From Luteimonas aquatica (lineage in GTDB: Bacteria; Pseudomonadota; Gammaproteobacteria; Xanthomonadales; Xanthomonadaceae): DNA of 64,000 nt. Positions 40,971 to 53,083 of this stretch are shown here, piece after piece. The stretch is from assembly GCF_022662575.1 (NCBI RefSeq), contig NZ_JALBFU010000001.1, positions 444,381-508,380 on the forward strand, read 5' to 3'. Both the position numbers and the translations under genes were made by a program. The notes under the pieces were generated by a model that saw nothing but the letters and a program-made list of their open reading frames with translations, ran no database searches and had not been told where the DNA came from. Each line of letters opens with the position of its first letter. Positions within the stretch are counted from its first letter, which is position 1.

Positions 40971-42323
40971 TCAGCCGGCGAAGGTGTCGAACAGCAGTTT
41001 CAGGTTCAGGCCGACGATCAGCAGCGCGATCGCCCAGGCCAGCCGCGTCAGCCAGCGCGGCGTGACCAGCGCGCCCATCTTGCCGCGGTCGGACACGAAG
41101 CGCACCAGCGGGATCACCGCGAAAGGCAGCTGCATCGACAGCAGCACCTGGCTGAACACCAGCAGCTTGGCCGTGCCCTGTTCGCCGTAGAGCGAGGTGA
41201 CGACCACCACCGGCACGATGGCGATGCCGCGCGTGACCAGTCGCCGCGCCCAGTCGGGCAGGCGCAGGCGCAGGAAGCCTTCCATCACGATCTGTCCGGC
41301 CAGCGTCGCGGTCACCGTGGAATTGGCGCCGGAGGCGAGCAGGGCGACGGCGAACAGCGTGGAGGCGATGCCGACGCCCAGCATCGGCGAGAGCAGTTCG
41401 TGGGCCTGCTCGATCTCCTGCACGTCGGTGCGGCCGTTGGCGTGGAACACCGCCGCGGCCATGATCAGGATCGCGGCGTTGACGAACAGCGCCAGCATCA
41501 GCGCGACGGTGCTGTCGGTCACCGCGAAGCGCAGCGCGGCGCGGCGGCCCTCGTCGGTGCGCGGATAGGCGCGCGTCTGCACGATCGAGGAATGCAGGTA
41601 CAGGTTGTGCGGCATCACCGTGGCGCCGATGATGCCGATGGCCAGATAGAGCGCCGCCGGGTCGGTGACCACGCGCGCCTGCGGCACGAAGCCGCCCAGC
41701 ACCTCGCGGATCGGCGGCGCGGCCAGCGCCATCTGCACCGCGAAGCAGGCGAAGATCACCAGCAGCAGCGCGATCACGAACGCTTCCAGGGTGCGGAAGC
41801 CGCGCTTCATCAGGTACAGGATCAGGAACACGTCGATCGCGGTGATCACGGCGCCGGCGGTGAGCGGAATGCCGAACAGCAGGTTGAGCGCGATCGCGGT
41901 GCCGATCACCTCGGCCAGGTCGCAGGCGATGATCGCCGCCTCGCAGGCCAGCCACAGCAGGAAATTGACCGGCCTGGAGTAGTGGTCGCGGCAGGCCTGG
42001 GCGAGGTCGCGGCCGGTGGCGATGCCCAGCCGCGCGGCCAGCGCCTGCAGCACGATCGCCATCAGGTTGGAGAGCAGGATCACCGACAGCAGCGTGTAGC
42101 CGAACTTCGAGCCGCCGCTGATGTCGGTCGCCCAGTTGCCCGGGTCCATGTAGCCCACGGAGACCATGTAGCCGGGGCCGAGGAAGGCGAACAGGCGCCG
42201 CCACCACAGGCTGGAGTGGGGCACGGCGACGCTGGCGTTCATCGCGCCCAGGCTGGGCGCGGCCGGCTCCTCGGCCTGTCGCCAGGCCGGCGTGGGGGTC
42301 GAGCAGGGCAGGCGTTCGGCCAT
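40971..42323 (-). CDS. mntH: Proton-coupled manganese transporter MntH (Nramp)
   Basis: MntH imports Mn(II) by proton symport. The 450-residue protein has about 11 transmembrane helices, the metal-binding DPGNWAT motif in helix 1 and [10 protein letters not shown] in helix 6, which define the Nramp family. The first ATG at 42323 is used. An internal ATG at 42242 is an alternative, since neither has a strong ribosome site. It is divergent from mntR, with a MntR-like palindrome between them. Confidence 0.93.
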   Translation of the reverse strand: MAERLPCSTPTPAWRQAEEPAAPSLGAMNASVAVPHSSLWWRRLFAFLGPGYMVSVGYMDPGNWATDISGGSKFGYTLLSVILLSNLMAIVLQALAARLGIATGRDLAQACRDHYSRPVNFLLWLACEAAIIACDLAEVIGTAIALNLLFGIPLTAGAVITAIDVFLILYLMKRGFRTLEAFVIALLLVIFACFAVQMALAAPPIREVLGGFVPQARVVTDPAALYLAIGIIGATVMPHNLYLHSSIVQTRAYPRTDEGRRAALRFAVTDSTVALMLALFVNAAILIMAAAVFHANGRTDVQEIEQAHELLSPMLGVGIASTLFAVALLASGANSTVTATLAGQIVMEGFLRLRLPDWARRLVTRGIAIVPVVVVTSLYGEQGTAKLLVFSQVLLSMQLPFAVIPLVRFVSDRGKMGALVTPRWLTRLAWAIALLIVGLNLKLLFDTFAG

Positions 42324-42358
42324 GCGCTGGGGGATCGGTCGCGGGGCTGGTGTAAATA

Positions 42359-43471
<1,113 letters not shown>

Positions 43472-43528
43472 GGCGTCGCCGGACGTCCCGTCCGCCGACT
43501 GCCGAAGGGCAGGGCCGCTTCGGGAACG

Positions 43529-44062
43529 TCAGCGGTCCGCGCGCGGCCGCGCTTCCCCGGCCGCGGTTTCCGCGGATCTGTCGGCCGCCTGCTCGCGCTT
43601 GCGCATGCGCGCGATCGCGTGGCGATGGTCCATTTCCTCGTTGATCGTGGCCACCGCCATCCTGGCCTCGCGCGCCAGGTACAGGCTCGCGGCGAACATC
43701 GCCAGCACACCCAGCGCCGCCAGCACCGTCGGCAGCAGGCCGATGCGGTAGCCGACGAACGCGTCCGCCGCCAGGCTGAGGCTGGTGCCGACGAAGCAGC
43801 TGATCGCCGCGTACAGGCACTGCCCGCCGTGCAGGATCAGCACGCTGCGTCGCCGCTGGATGCCGATGCGGCGCTCGAGCAGCTCGCGGTATTCCGGATC
43901 GGAAGTGTCTTCCAGTTCCTTCAGCACCACGCGCAGTCGGTCGTTGATGCGCGCCAGGCGGTTGTTGGCCGAGGTCAGCAGCGAGGCGGTGGCGGTCAGG
44001 AAGAACGCCGGCGCCAGCATCGCGGTCAGGACTTCGTAGTGGGCGAGGGCGGGACTGGGCAT
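43529..44062 (-). CDS. DUF2721-family membrane protein
   Basis: This 177-residue protein belongs to the DUF2721 family of unknown function. It has an N-terminal helix (about 10-30), a central charged segment rich in Arg ([18 protein letters not shown]), two further membrane helices (about 80-135) and a basic cytoplasmic tail. The start at 44062 is preferred, since the upstream in-frame ATG would add 16 residues overlapping the orn promoter. It is divergent from orn. Confidence 0.85.
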   Translation of the reverse strand: MPSPALAHYEVLTAMLAPAFFLTATASLLTSANNRLARINDRLRVVLKELEDTSDPEYRELLERRIGIQRRRSVLILHGGQCLYAAISCFVGTSLSLAADAFVGYRIGLLPTVLAALGVLAMFAASLYLAREARMAVATINEEMDHRHAIARMRKREQAADRSAETAAGEARPRADR

Positions 44063-44121
44063 GGCGGCTGCACGGGACGGGCCTGCGCTATCATGCCGCG
44101 CTCCGGCCACCGCGACGAGTC

Positions 44122-44694
44122 ATGACGGCGAATTCCGAAAGCGAAGGACGACTGATCTGGATCGACCTGGAGATGACCGGGCTCGATACCGACCGCGATT
44201 CGATCCTCGAAATCGCCACCGTGGTCACCGATTCCGAGCTCAACGTGCTGGCCGAGGGCCCCGAGTTCGCCATCGCCCAGCCCCTGGCTGCGCTCGAGGC
44301 CATGGACGAATGGAACCGCCACCAGCACGCCAAATCCGGGCTGTGGCGGCGCGTGCTGGAGGAGGGCGTGTCGATGGCCGAGGCCGAGGCGCGGACCCTG
44401 GCCTTCCTGCAGCGCTGGGTCGGGCACGGGCACTCGCCGATGTGCGGCAACTCGATCTGCCAGGACCGGCGCTTCCTGCACCGGCAGATGCCGTCGCTGG
44501 AAAAGCACTTCCACTACCGCAACCTCGACGTCAGCACGCTCAAGGAGCTGGCGCGGCGCTGGGCACCCGAGGTGCTCTCCGGCGTGCACAAGGAATCGGC
44601 GCATACCGCGCTCAGCGACGTGCGCGACTCGATCGCCGAACTGCGCCACTACCGCGCGTTCATGGGCCGCTTCGCCGCGGGCGCGGCCGGATAA
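44122..44694 (+). CDS. orn: Oligoribonuclease
   Basis: Orn degrades dinucleotides and short oligoribonucleotides to mononucleotides, including pGpG from c-di-GMP turnover. The 190-residue protein has all five DEDDh catalytic residues visible: Asp15 and Glu17 (WIDLEMTG), Asp115 (CQDRRF), His161 and Asp166 (HTALSD). Length and start are normal for the family. It is convergent with mscS. Confidence 0.97.
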   Translation: MTANSESEGRLIWIDLEMTGLDTDRDSILEIATVVTDSELNVLAEGPEFAIAQPLAALEAMDEWNRHQHAKSGLWRRVLEEGVSMAEAEARTLAFLQRWVGHGHSPMCGNSICQDRRFLHRQMPSLEKHFHYRNLDVSTLKELARRWAPEVLSGVHKESAHTALSDVRDSIAELRHYRAFMGRFAAGAAG

Positions 44695-44704
44695 CGCCGC
44701 CGCC

Positions 44705-45622
44705 TCACTCCGGATCGCCGGAAGGCTCGTGCCGCCTGTCCTCCAGGCGCGCGGGCGCCAGGCCGCCTGCAGCCGGCTGCAGGGCGGGCTCGCCCTCGCT
44801 GGCGTGGTGGTAGACGTGGACGTCGCGTTGCGGGAAGGGGATGCTGATGCCCAGGCGATCGAAGGCCTGCTTGATGCGCTCGGTCAGCTCGCACTTGGTC
44901 ACGAAGTAGTCGTCGTTGCCGACATGGCAGCGGATGCCGAGGTTGACGCTGTTGTCGGCGAGCGCGTAGACCAGCACGTTCGGTGCCGGCTTGGCCAGGA
45001 TGCGGCGGTCGTCCTGCATCTCCCGCAGCGCGGCCGCGCGCGCGACCCCGATGTCGTCCTGATAGCCGATGCCGACGACCAGTTCGATCCGGCGCATGAC
45101 GTCCGGCGTGAGGTTGATGATCGAATCGCTGGTGATCAGGCTGTTGGGCAGCACGATGGTCTGGTTGTCGGCGCCGCGCAGCGTGGTCTGGAAGATGCTC
45201 ACCGCCTCGACCTGGCCGGTCTCGCCGGCGATGGTGACGATGTTGCCGACGCGGAACGGCTTGAGGGTGACCAGCATCACGCCGGAGGCGATGTTGGAGA
45301 GAGAGTCCTTCAGCGCCAGGCCGATCGCCAGGCCCGCGGCGCCCAGCACCGCCAGCATCGAGGTCATCGGCACGCCGATGGTCTGCAGCGCCGCCAGCCC
45401 CAGCACCACCGCCAGGATCACGTAGACGGCCTTGCGCAGGAACTGCACGGCGGTGGACTCGAGCTGCGCGCGCGTGAGCGCCCGCTCGACCAGGGCGGCC
45501 ACCCACTTGGCCACGCGCAGGCCGATCAGCAGCAGGAGCAGGGCGGCCAGCAGGCGCAACCCCCAGGTCAGCGCGATCGCGCCCCATTCGGAGCCTTGCA
45601 AGGTCTTGATCCAGGAATCCAT
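44705..45622 (-). CDS. mscS: Small-conductance mechanosensitive channel MscS
   Basis: MscS opens on membrane tension to release solutes after osmotic downshock. The 305-residue protein has three N-terminal membrane helices, the pore helix with the Ala/Gly pattern VLGAAGLAIGLALKDSLSN, the beta domain (PFRVGNIVTI, ETGQVEAVSIF) and a mixed C-terminal domain. A 30-residue charged tail rich in Pro and Arg extends past the usual end. Confidence 0.93.
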   Translation of the reverse strand: MDSWIKTLQGSEWGAIALTWGLRLLAALLLLLIGLRVAKWVAALVERALTRAQLESTAVQFLRKAVYVILAVVLGLAALQTIGVPMTSMLAVLGAAGLAIGLALKDSLSNIASGVMLVTLKPFRVGNIVTIAGETGQVEAVSIFQTTLRGADNQTIVLPNSLITSDSIINLTPDVMRRIELVVGIGYQDDIGVARAAALREMQDDRRILAKPAPNVLVYALADNSVNLGIRCHVGNDDYFVTKCELTERIKQAFDRLGISIPFPQRDVHVYHHASEGEPALQPAAGGLAPARLEDRRHEPSGDPE

Positions 45623-45646
45623 GGGTCCTTTCGAAAATAGCGGCGA

Positions 45647-45679
45647 ACAAAAACAAAGCGCCCCGCATGAGCGGGGCGC
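45647..45679 (-). terminator. Terminator for the ppsA transcript
   Basis: The minus strand reads a 9-bp stem GCGCCCCGC / GCGGGGCGC with a four-base loop, then TTTGTTTTTG. It lies 54 bases past the ppsA stop. Confidence 0.82.
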
Positions 45680-45733
45680 AGCGCATGATAGGACAACGGA
45701 TGTTTGCGCGGCATTAAACCGCTGTACGTCGCC

Positions 45734-48124
<2,391 letters not shown>

Positions 48125-48229
48125 AATCGGGCACTCCAGGGTTCGGGCAAGGGGGGAGGCGAGGCAGGACCCGCCGAAGTTGTTATTTTACCCGCCGCGA
48201 TGCGCCACGCATCCCTGGAGGCTTAACAC

Positions 48230-49048
48230 GTGACCACGCGCCCGGTCTTCTACGTTTCCGACGGCACCGGCATCACCGCCGAAACCATCGGCCACAGCTT
48301 GCTGACCCAGTTCACTGAAACCGTTTTCGTCACCGACCGCATCCCCTTCGTCGACAGCCCGGAACGCGCCCGCGAGGTCGCCGAGCGCATCCGCGCCTCC
48401 GGGGAGACCTTCTCCTCGCGGCCGATCGTGGTCAGCTCCTGCGTCGATCCGGCCATGACCCTGCTCATCGCCGAAAGCGGCGCGCTGATGCTGGACGTGT
48501 TCGCGCCCTTCATCGAGCCGATGGAGAAGGAGCTGGGGCAGGGCAGGCAGTCGCGGGTCGGCCAGGCGCACGGCATCGCCGATTTCGAGGTGTACCACCG
48601 CCGCATCAATGCGATGAACTACGCGCTCACCCACGACGACGGCATCGCCATCAACTACGACGAGGCCGACCTGATCCTGGTGGCGGTCTCGCGCGCCGGC
48701 AAGACGCCGACCTGCGTGTACCTCGCGCTGCACTACGGCGTGCGCGCGGCGAACTATCCGCTCACCGAGGAAGACCTCGAACACGACCGCCTGCCGCCGC
48801 GCCTGCGCGCGCACCGCAGCAAGCTCTTCGGGCTGACCATCGACCCGACCCGGCTGCAGCAGATCCGCCAGGAGCGGCGCCCGAACTCGCGCTACGCGGA
48901 ACTGGAAACGTGCCGGCGCGAAGTGACGGCGGCCGAGGCGCTGTTCCGCGCCGAGCGCATTCCGGTGCTGAGCACCACGCACACCTCGATCGAGGAGATC
49001 GCCAGCAAGGTGCTGACCACCCTGGGCATCCATCGCGAGATGTTCTGA
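48230..49048 (+). CDS. ppsR: PEP synthase regulatory kinase/pyrophosphorylase
   Basis: PpsR switches PEP synthase off by ADP-dependent threonine phosphorylation and on by Pi-dependent dephosphorylation. The 272-residue DUF299 protein has the [18 protein letters not shown] opening and the P-loop-like AVSRAGKTP (Gly157, Lys158, Thr159). It starts with GTG preceded by GGAGG. It is divergent from ppsA, whose Thr420 is the expected target, with 105 bases between the two starts. Confidence 0.95.
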   Translation: MTTRPVFYVSDGTGITAETIGHSLLTQFTETVFVTDRIPFVDSPERAREVAERIRASGETFSSRPIVVSSCVDPAMTLLIAESGALMLDVFAPFIEPMEKELGQGRQSRVGQAHGIADFEVYHRRINAMNYALTHDDGIAINYDEADLILVAVSRAGKTPTCVYLALHYGVRAANYPLTEEDLEHDRLPPRLRAHRSKLFGLTIDPTRLQQIRQERRPNSRYAELETCRREVTAAEALFRAERIPVLSTTHTSIEEIASKVLTTLGIHREMF

Positions 49049-49227
49049 ACGGTTCCGGGCGTTCGCGGTCCGGGCCGCGCGCCGCGGCCTGTCGTTTCCG
49101 TCTCGGAAGGGCCGGCGCCGCGGGAAATTCCGGCTCGGCGGGAATCGCGAAAGAGCTTCTACATTAGGCGCCCCCGGCGGGTTCGTCAATGCTGCCGCGA
49201 TCGCCGTCGGGCGTGTAGGATCGGCCC

Positions 49228-49722
49228 ATGTCGCACGTCGTCTCCCGCGCCGAACGCATTCCCCGGCTTACCCGTTTCGGTTGGCTGATGGGCTTGTACG
49301 CGGAGAACTTCAATCGCCTCACGCGACTGTTCGAACCGGCCGATCTCGCGCCCGGCACTTATGTCTCCGACATCGGCGACGGCCTCGGCCTGCGCCTGGA
49401 GGTGATCGAGCAGCATGCCTATACCTGCGAGCTGCGCATGACCTACGCCATGCGCGATCCGCTCACCGGAGAGCCGGATCCCTCGGCCTTCCTGCGGCTG
49501 TATCGCGACGCGCGGCAGGTGGAGGCGACGCATTGCTACGTCGGCCGTCGCTGGCAGGACGTGATCGGCATGTATCCGCCGCCGGCCGAGGTGCTCGGCC
49601 ATCGCCTGCGCATGAACACCTTTCTCGGCAAATGGCTGCAGTACCTGGCCGAGCGCGGCCACGGCGTGGCCACCCTGCGCCCCGCCGAAGCCGAATCGGC
49701 GCCGGAATCGATCGTTTCTTGA
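49228..49722 (+). CDS. DUF1249-family protein (YqiB-like)
   Basis: This 164-residue cytoplasmic protein belongs to the DUF1249 family. It has the conserved LMGLYAENFNRLTRL segment, DGLGLRLEVIEQHAYTCELRMTY and the C-terminal NTFLGKWLQYLAERGHG. Function is unknown. It stands alone on the plus strand between ppsR and a small conserved-looking gene. Confidence 0.87.
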   Translation: MSHVVSRAERIPRLTRFGWLMGLYAENFNRLTRLFEPADLAPGTYVSDIGDGLGLRLEVIEQHAYTCELRMTYAMRDPLTGEPDPSAFLRLYRDARQVEATHCYVGRRWQDVIGMYPPPAEVLGHRLRMNTFLGKWLQYLAERGHGVATLRPAEAESAPESIVS

Positions 49723-49840
49723 AGGCCGTCGCAGCTTCTTTTAATGATCCGTTCACCGCTTTTACGCCCAGCAAACGAGCGCGGGGGAAGGGAGTGCTAG
49801 CATCCTCGGGACGCGCGCGAATGCGCATGAGGAGAGCTCC

Positions 49841-50020
49841 ATGACCAAACTCGACAAACCCTTGCGGCGCGAAGTGCAGATCGGCGACAAGGCATACACC
49901 CTCACCATCGATCCCGATGGCCTCAAGCTGGTCGAGAAAGGGCATCGCAAAGGCGTCGAAGTGAGCTGGAGCTCGATCGCCGGCGGCGAGCATCAGGATG
50001 CGCAGGGCGCGATGGGCTGA
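49841..50020 (+). CDS. 59-residue small protein of unknown function
   Basis: This short gene has a good ribosome site (GGAG nine bases before ATG) and a plausible soluble product with alternating charged and hydrophobic residues. It starts MTKLDKPLRREVQIGDKAY and contains LTIDPDGLKLVEKGHRKG and a SWSSIAGGE segment. It has no signal peptide or membrane helix. A strong hairpin follows 60 bases after the stop. The codon pattern is GC-rich at third positions, like its neighbours. No family is recognised. Confidence 0.7.
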   Translation: MTKLDKPLRREVQIGDKAYTLTIDPDGLKLVEKGHRKGVEVSWSSIAGGEHQDAQGAMG

Positions 50021-50080
50021 AACGCGGTCCGATTAACGCGGCCCGATCGCGGCGCCGACCGGGGCGCCAACGACAAACGC

Positions 50081-50109
50081 GACAAGGCCCGCCATTGGCG
50101 GGCCTTGTC
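50081..50109. terminator. Hairpin terminator between the 59-residue gene and the tRNA genes
   Basis: A 13-bp perfect stem GACAAGGCCCGCC / GGCGGGCCTTGTC with a three-base loop lies between convergent units. It can end the tRNA transcript (minus strand) and the small-protein gene (plus strand). The following bases are only moderately T-rich. Confidence 0.75.
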
Positions 50110-50124
50110 GTTTGCAGCAATAGA

Positions 50125-50200
50125 TGGCGTCCCCACGGGGATTCGAACCCCGGTCGCTACCGTGAAAGGGTAATGTCCTAGGCCTCTAGACGATGGGGAC
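50125..50200 (-). tRNA. tRNA-Glu (TTC)
   Basis: The minus strand folds into a complete cloverleaf. It has acceptor GTCCCCA paired with the TGGGGAC arm, D-loop, anticodon arm with anticodon TTC (CCTTTCACGG), and T-arm with GGTTCGAATCC. The 3' CCA is encoded. It lies 47 bases downstream of tRNA-Ala, in the same transcript. Confidence 0.97.
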
Positions 50201-50247
50201 GCGGTAGAACCAGAAACGCATTCGGTCGGGCCTAACGACCTGAAATG

Positions 50248-50323
50248 TGGTGGAGCCAGGCGGGATCGAACCGCCGACCTCCTGCATGCCATGCAGGCGC
50301 TCTCCCAGCTGAGCTATGGCCCC
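50248..50323 (-). tRNA. tRNA-Ala (GGC)
   Basis: The minus strand folds into a cloverleaf. It has acceptor GGGGCCA (one G-U pair), D-arm AGCTCAGCTGGGAGAGC, anticodon arm with GGC (CTGCATGGCATGCAG) and T-arm GGTTCGATCCC. The 3' CCA is encoded. It is the first of a tRNA-Ala/tRNA-Glu pair. Confidence 0.97.
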
Positions 50324-50341
50324 ACGGCTGGAAAGCGCGAA

Positions 50342-50370
50342 ATTGTAATGATCGGTTGTGCGGTGCGCAA
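50342..50370 (-). promoter_or_regulatory. Likely promoter of the tRNA-Ala/tRNA-Glu unit
   Basis: On the minus strand a TACAAT -10 element (50342-50347) follows a TTGCGC -35-like element with 17-bp spacing. It ends 19 bases before the tRNA-Ala 5' end. Confidence 0.55.
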
Positions 50371-50477
50371 GCGGTTGGCGGCAATTGTTTCGGGGGCGCG
50401 CGCTCCCGGGGCTGCGGGCGCGGCGCGCGCCGGCTATGGTTGCCGGTGCGTTTCCCGAGAAAAAGGCCGTTTTGCCG

Positions 50478-51296
50478 ATGCCCCAGGACAGGATCCCTTC
50501 GCCTTCGGCGGCCGTCCCGGCGTCCGCGCAAGCGCCGCGCGCCTGGCAGGCGCCGCTCGCCGGTTATCGTTGGGACAGGCAGACGATCGGCTGTTCGGGC
50601 GCGGCCGTGTACCGGCTGTCCGCGCCCGGGCGTCCGACGCTGTTCGCCAAGACCGACCTGGCCGGGCCGATGTGCGAACTGCCCGACGAGGCGGCACGGC
50701 TGCGCTGGTTCGCCGCGAAGGGCATCGCCTGCCCCGAGCTCCTGGCACAGGCCCGTGCCGACGGGCACGAATGGCTGCTGCTCGGCGCCGTGCCCGGGCG
50801 GGATCTGGCCTCGGTGCCGCCGGGCGATCCGCAACGCGTCGTGCGCATCGCCGCCGACGCGCTGCGCGCGCTGCATCGCGTCGACGCCGTCGATTGTCCG
50901 TTCGACCACCGTCTGGAACAGCGGATCGCGCGTGCCGGCGAACGCCTGCGCGCGGGGCTGGTCGACGAGGACGATTTCGACGAGGAGCGCCTGGGGCAGG
51001 GCGGGGCGGCGCTCTTCGAGCAAGTGCGGGCGCGGCGACCGCGCGACGAAGACCTGGTGTTGACCCACGGCGATGCCTGCCTGCCGAACCTGATGGCCGA
51101 CGCGGCCGGCTTCACCGGCTTCGTCGATTGCGGGCGCGCCGGGCTGGCCGATCGGCACCAGGACCTGGCGCTGGCCGCCTGGAGCATCCGCCACAATCTC
51201 GGCGAGGCCTGGGTCGCGCCTTTCCTGGCGCGCTACGGCGGCGCGATCGATACCGAACGGCTGGCGTTCTATCGCCTGCTCGACGAGTTCTTCTGA
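50478..51296 (+). CDS. APH(3')-family aminoglycoside phosphotransferase-like kinase
   Basis: This 272-residue protein is an APH(3')-type kinase, a family that inactivates kanamycin-like aminoglycosides by 3'-phosphorylation. The ATP-binding Lys58, the catalytic loop HGDACLPN (Asp199, Asn204), the metal-binding Asp217 in FVDCGR, and the characteristic C-terminal FYRLLDEFF of APH(3')-II are all present. Chromosomal relatives are known in Stenotrophomonas. The start at 50478 gives the expected length. An upstream ATG would add 14 residues or more. Base composition matches the genome, so recent acquisition is not indicated. It lies 31 bases before an ECF sigma factor gene. Confidence 0.85.
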   Translation: MPQDRIPSPSAAVPASAQAPRAWQAPLAGYRWDRQTIGCSGAAVYRLSAPGRPTLFAKTDLAGPMCELPDEAARLRWFAAKGIACPELLAQARADGHEWLLLGAVPGRDLASVPPGDPQRVVRIAADALRALHRVDAVDCPFDHRLEQRIARAGERLRAGLVDEDDFDEERLGQGGAALFEQVRARRPRDEDLVLTHGDACLPNLMADAAGFTGFVDCGRAGLADRHQDLALAAWSIRHNLGEAWVAPFLARYGGAIDTERLAFYRLLDEFF

Positions 51297-51327
51297 GCCG
51301 TTCAGGCGCCGCAGGCCGCTCCCGACC

Positions 51328-51957
51328 ATGCCTTCCGAGCGATTGACATGCGCCTTGGCGCAGTCGCACATTGCCGCCGGTATGGAGCTGTGCCGGGACG
51401 TCGTGGTGTCCGAGTCGCCGTTGGAAAAGTTGAGGGAAGGGACGTTGCCGGCCGAGGAGGATAGCTTCGGCGTCTTCGTGCGCGAGCATCAGCCCGAACT
51501 GCTGCGCTTCTTCCAGGGGCGCGTTTCGCAGAACCAGGATGCGGCCGACCTGGCCCAGGAAAGCTGGACGCGGCTGATGCGCTATCGCGGGCAGCAGCCG
51601 CCGGAGGCCCTGCGCAATCTGCTGTTCAGCATCGCGCGCAACTTGCTCAATAATCATTGGCGCTGGACGCGCCTGCGCCAGATCGAGCAACCCACCGATT
51701 TCAGCGGATTCGACGTGGCTTCCGAAATGCCCAATCAGGAGCGCGAGCTGCACGGGCAGCATTCCCTGCAGCGGCTGGAAGCCGCAGTGGCCGCCCTGCC
51801 GCCCAAGTGCCGCACGGTGTTCCTGCTCAGCCGGGTGGAGGGGCTCAGCAACGGCGAGATCGCCCGGCGCTGCGGCGTTTCCGTGAAGATGGTCGAGAAA
51901 CACCTGGCCCGCGCCCTGATGAAGTGCCGGGCACAGGTAGGAGATTGGGGCGCTTGA
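51328..51957 (+). CDS. ECF RNA polymerase sigma factor, FecI type
   Basis: This 209-residue sigma-70-family factor has region 2 (about 55-115, DAADLAQESWTRLMRY, with IARNLLNNHWR) and region 4 (about 150-200, LPPKCRTVFLLSRVEGLSNGEIARRCG), as in FecI-like factors that serve cell-surface signalling. The start is uncertain: an internal ATG at 51382 gives a 191-residue protein. FecR and an STN-type TonB receptor follow directly, so it is expected to activate that receptor operon. Confidence 0.9.
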   Translation: MPSERLTCALAQSHIAAGMELCRDVVVSESPLEKLREGTLPAEEDSFGVFVREHQPELLRFFQGRVSQNQDAADLAQESWTRLMRYRGQQPPEALRNLLFSIARNLLNNHWRWTRLRQIEQPTDFSGFDVASEMPNQERELHGQHSLQRLEAAVAALPPKCRTVFLLSRVEGLSNGEIARRCGVSVKMVEKHLARALMKCRAQVGDWGA

Positions 51958-51971
51958 GGGTTGATGCAGTC

Positions 51972-52952
51972 ATGACCCCCATCGACGACTCGATCCGACA
52001 GGCCGCCGCCGACTGGTTCGCCAGGCGGCGCGACGGCATCCGTTCCGCGGACGCGGACGCGGCCTTCGAGGACTGGCGCCGGCGCAGCGCCGACCACGCC
52101 CGCGCCTACGCCGACCTCGAACGCGCCTGGGACGACTGGGGCGCGGCGGCGCGCGAATCGCCGCGGCTGCGCGCCATGGCCGCCGAGGCCCTGGCGGCCA
52201 CGGCCAGGCCGCCGCGGCGCGTGCCCTGGAAGCCCCTGCTGCTGGCGGCCAGCGTGGCCGCCATGGCCGTGCTCGGCGTCTGGCATCTGCTGCCCACGTC
52301 CGTGCCCGAGACCCCGCAAGCCGTGGTCTACCGCACGCAGGTGGGAGAGCAACGCAGCGAACGGCTCGCCGACGGCTCGCGGATCATCCTCAACACCGAC
52401 AGCGAGCTGCGCGTGCGCTACGGCGCGGCGAAGCGCGAGATCGCGCTCACGCGCGGCGAGGCCCTGTTCGAGGTCGCCCACGACCCGCGGCACCCCTTCG
52501 TCGTCGCGGCGGCCGGCGGCACCGTGACCGCGCTCGGCACGCGCTTCCGGGTGCGCGACGATGCCGGCGCCGCGGCGGTGACCTTGCTGGAAGGCAAGGT
52601 GGAAGTGGCCGCGCTGCGCCAGCGCAGGGTGCTCGCGCCGGGGGACGAGGCGCGCTACGGCGGCGCGGCCGCGGATATCCGCGTGCGCCGGGTCGACCCG
52701 GAGGCGGCCATCGGCTGGATCCAGGGACGCCTGGATTTCAACGGCCTGCCGCTGGCCGAGGCGGTGGCCGAGGCCAACCGCTATTCGGCGGTGAAGCTGC
52801 GCCTGGGCGATCCGGGCCTGGCCGACCTGCAGGTCGGCGGCAGCTTCCGCACCGGCGACAACGCCGCCATCGCGGCCGCCTTCGCCGCCGCGTTCCCGGT
52901 CCGGGTGGCCAGCCGCGACGGGCAGGAAATCGTGCTGATGCCCCGGAAATAG
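51972..52952 (+). CDS. FecR-family anti-sigma/sigma regulator
   Basis: FecR proteins span the inner membrane and pass a signal from an STN-bearing outer-membrane receptor to the ECF sigma factor. The 326-residue protein has an N-terminal cytoplasmic DUF4880 domain (about 8-50, with the conserved WFARRR and FEDW), one membrane helix (about 86-106), the FecR domain (about 120-215, TQVGEQRSERLADGS and LNTDSELRV) and a C-terminal STN-like DUF4974 domain (about 255-320). It lies 14 bases after the sigma gene. Confidence 0.92.
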   Translation: MTPIDDSIRQAAADWFARRRDGIRSADADAAFEDWRRRSADHARAYADLERAWDDWGAAARESPRLRAMAAEALAATARPPRRVPWKPLLLAASVAAMAVLGVWHLLPTSVPETPQAVVYRTQVGEQRSERLADGSRIILNTDSELRVRYGAAKREIALTRGEALFEVAHDPRHPFVVAAAGGTVTALGTRFRVRDDAGAAAVTLLEGKVEVAALRQRRVLAPGDEARYGGAAADIRVRRVDPEAAIGWIQGRLDFNGLPLAEAVAEANRYSAVKLRLGDPGLADLQVGGSFRTGDNAAIAAAFAAAFPVRVASRDGQEIVLMPRK

Positions 52953-53083
52953 GGGCGTCATGCCCGGCAGCGGCCTGGAACCGCGACGGGGTTGGGGTGG
53001 GGGTAGGGTTTTCGGGGACTGGATTGTTATCCCCATGTGTAGACGGGCATCGGCGAACGATGTCCGTACCCAATGGGGAGAGC

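Noticed and set aside
50125..50323. tRNA genes as an integration site for a genomic island
   Set aside because: No integrase gene and no repeat of the tRNA 3' end is visible nearby. The flanks are ordinary chromosomal genes.
50478..51296. Acquired antibiotic-resistance gene or cassette
   Set aside because: No integrase, attC site, insertion sequence or composition shift is seen around it. Chromosomal APH(3') relatives are known in related genera.
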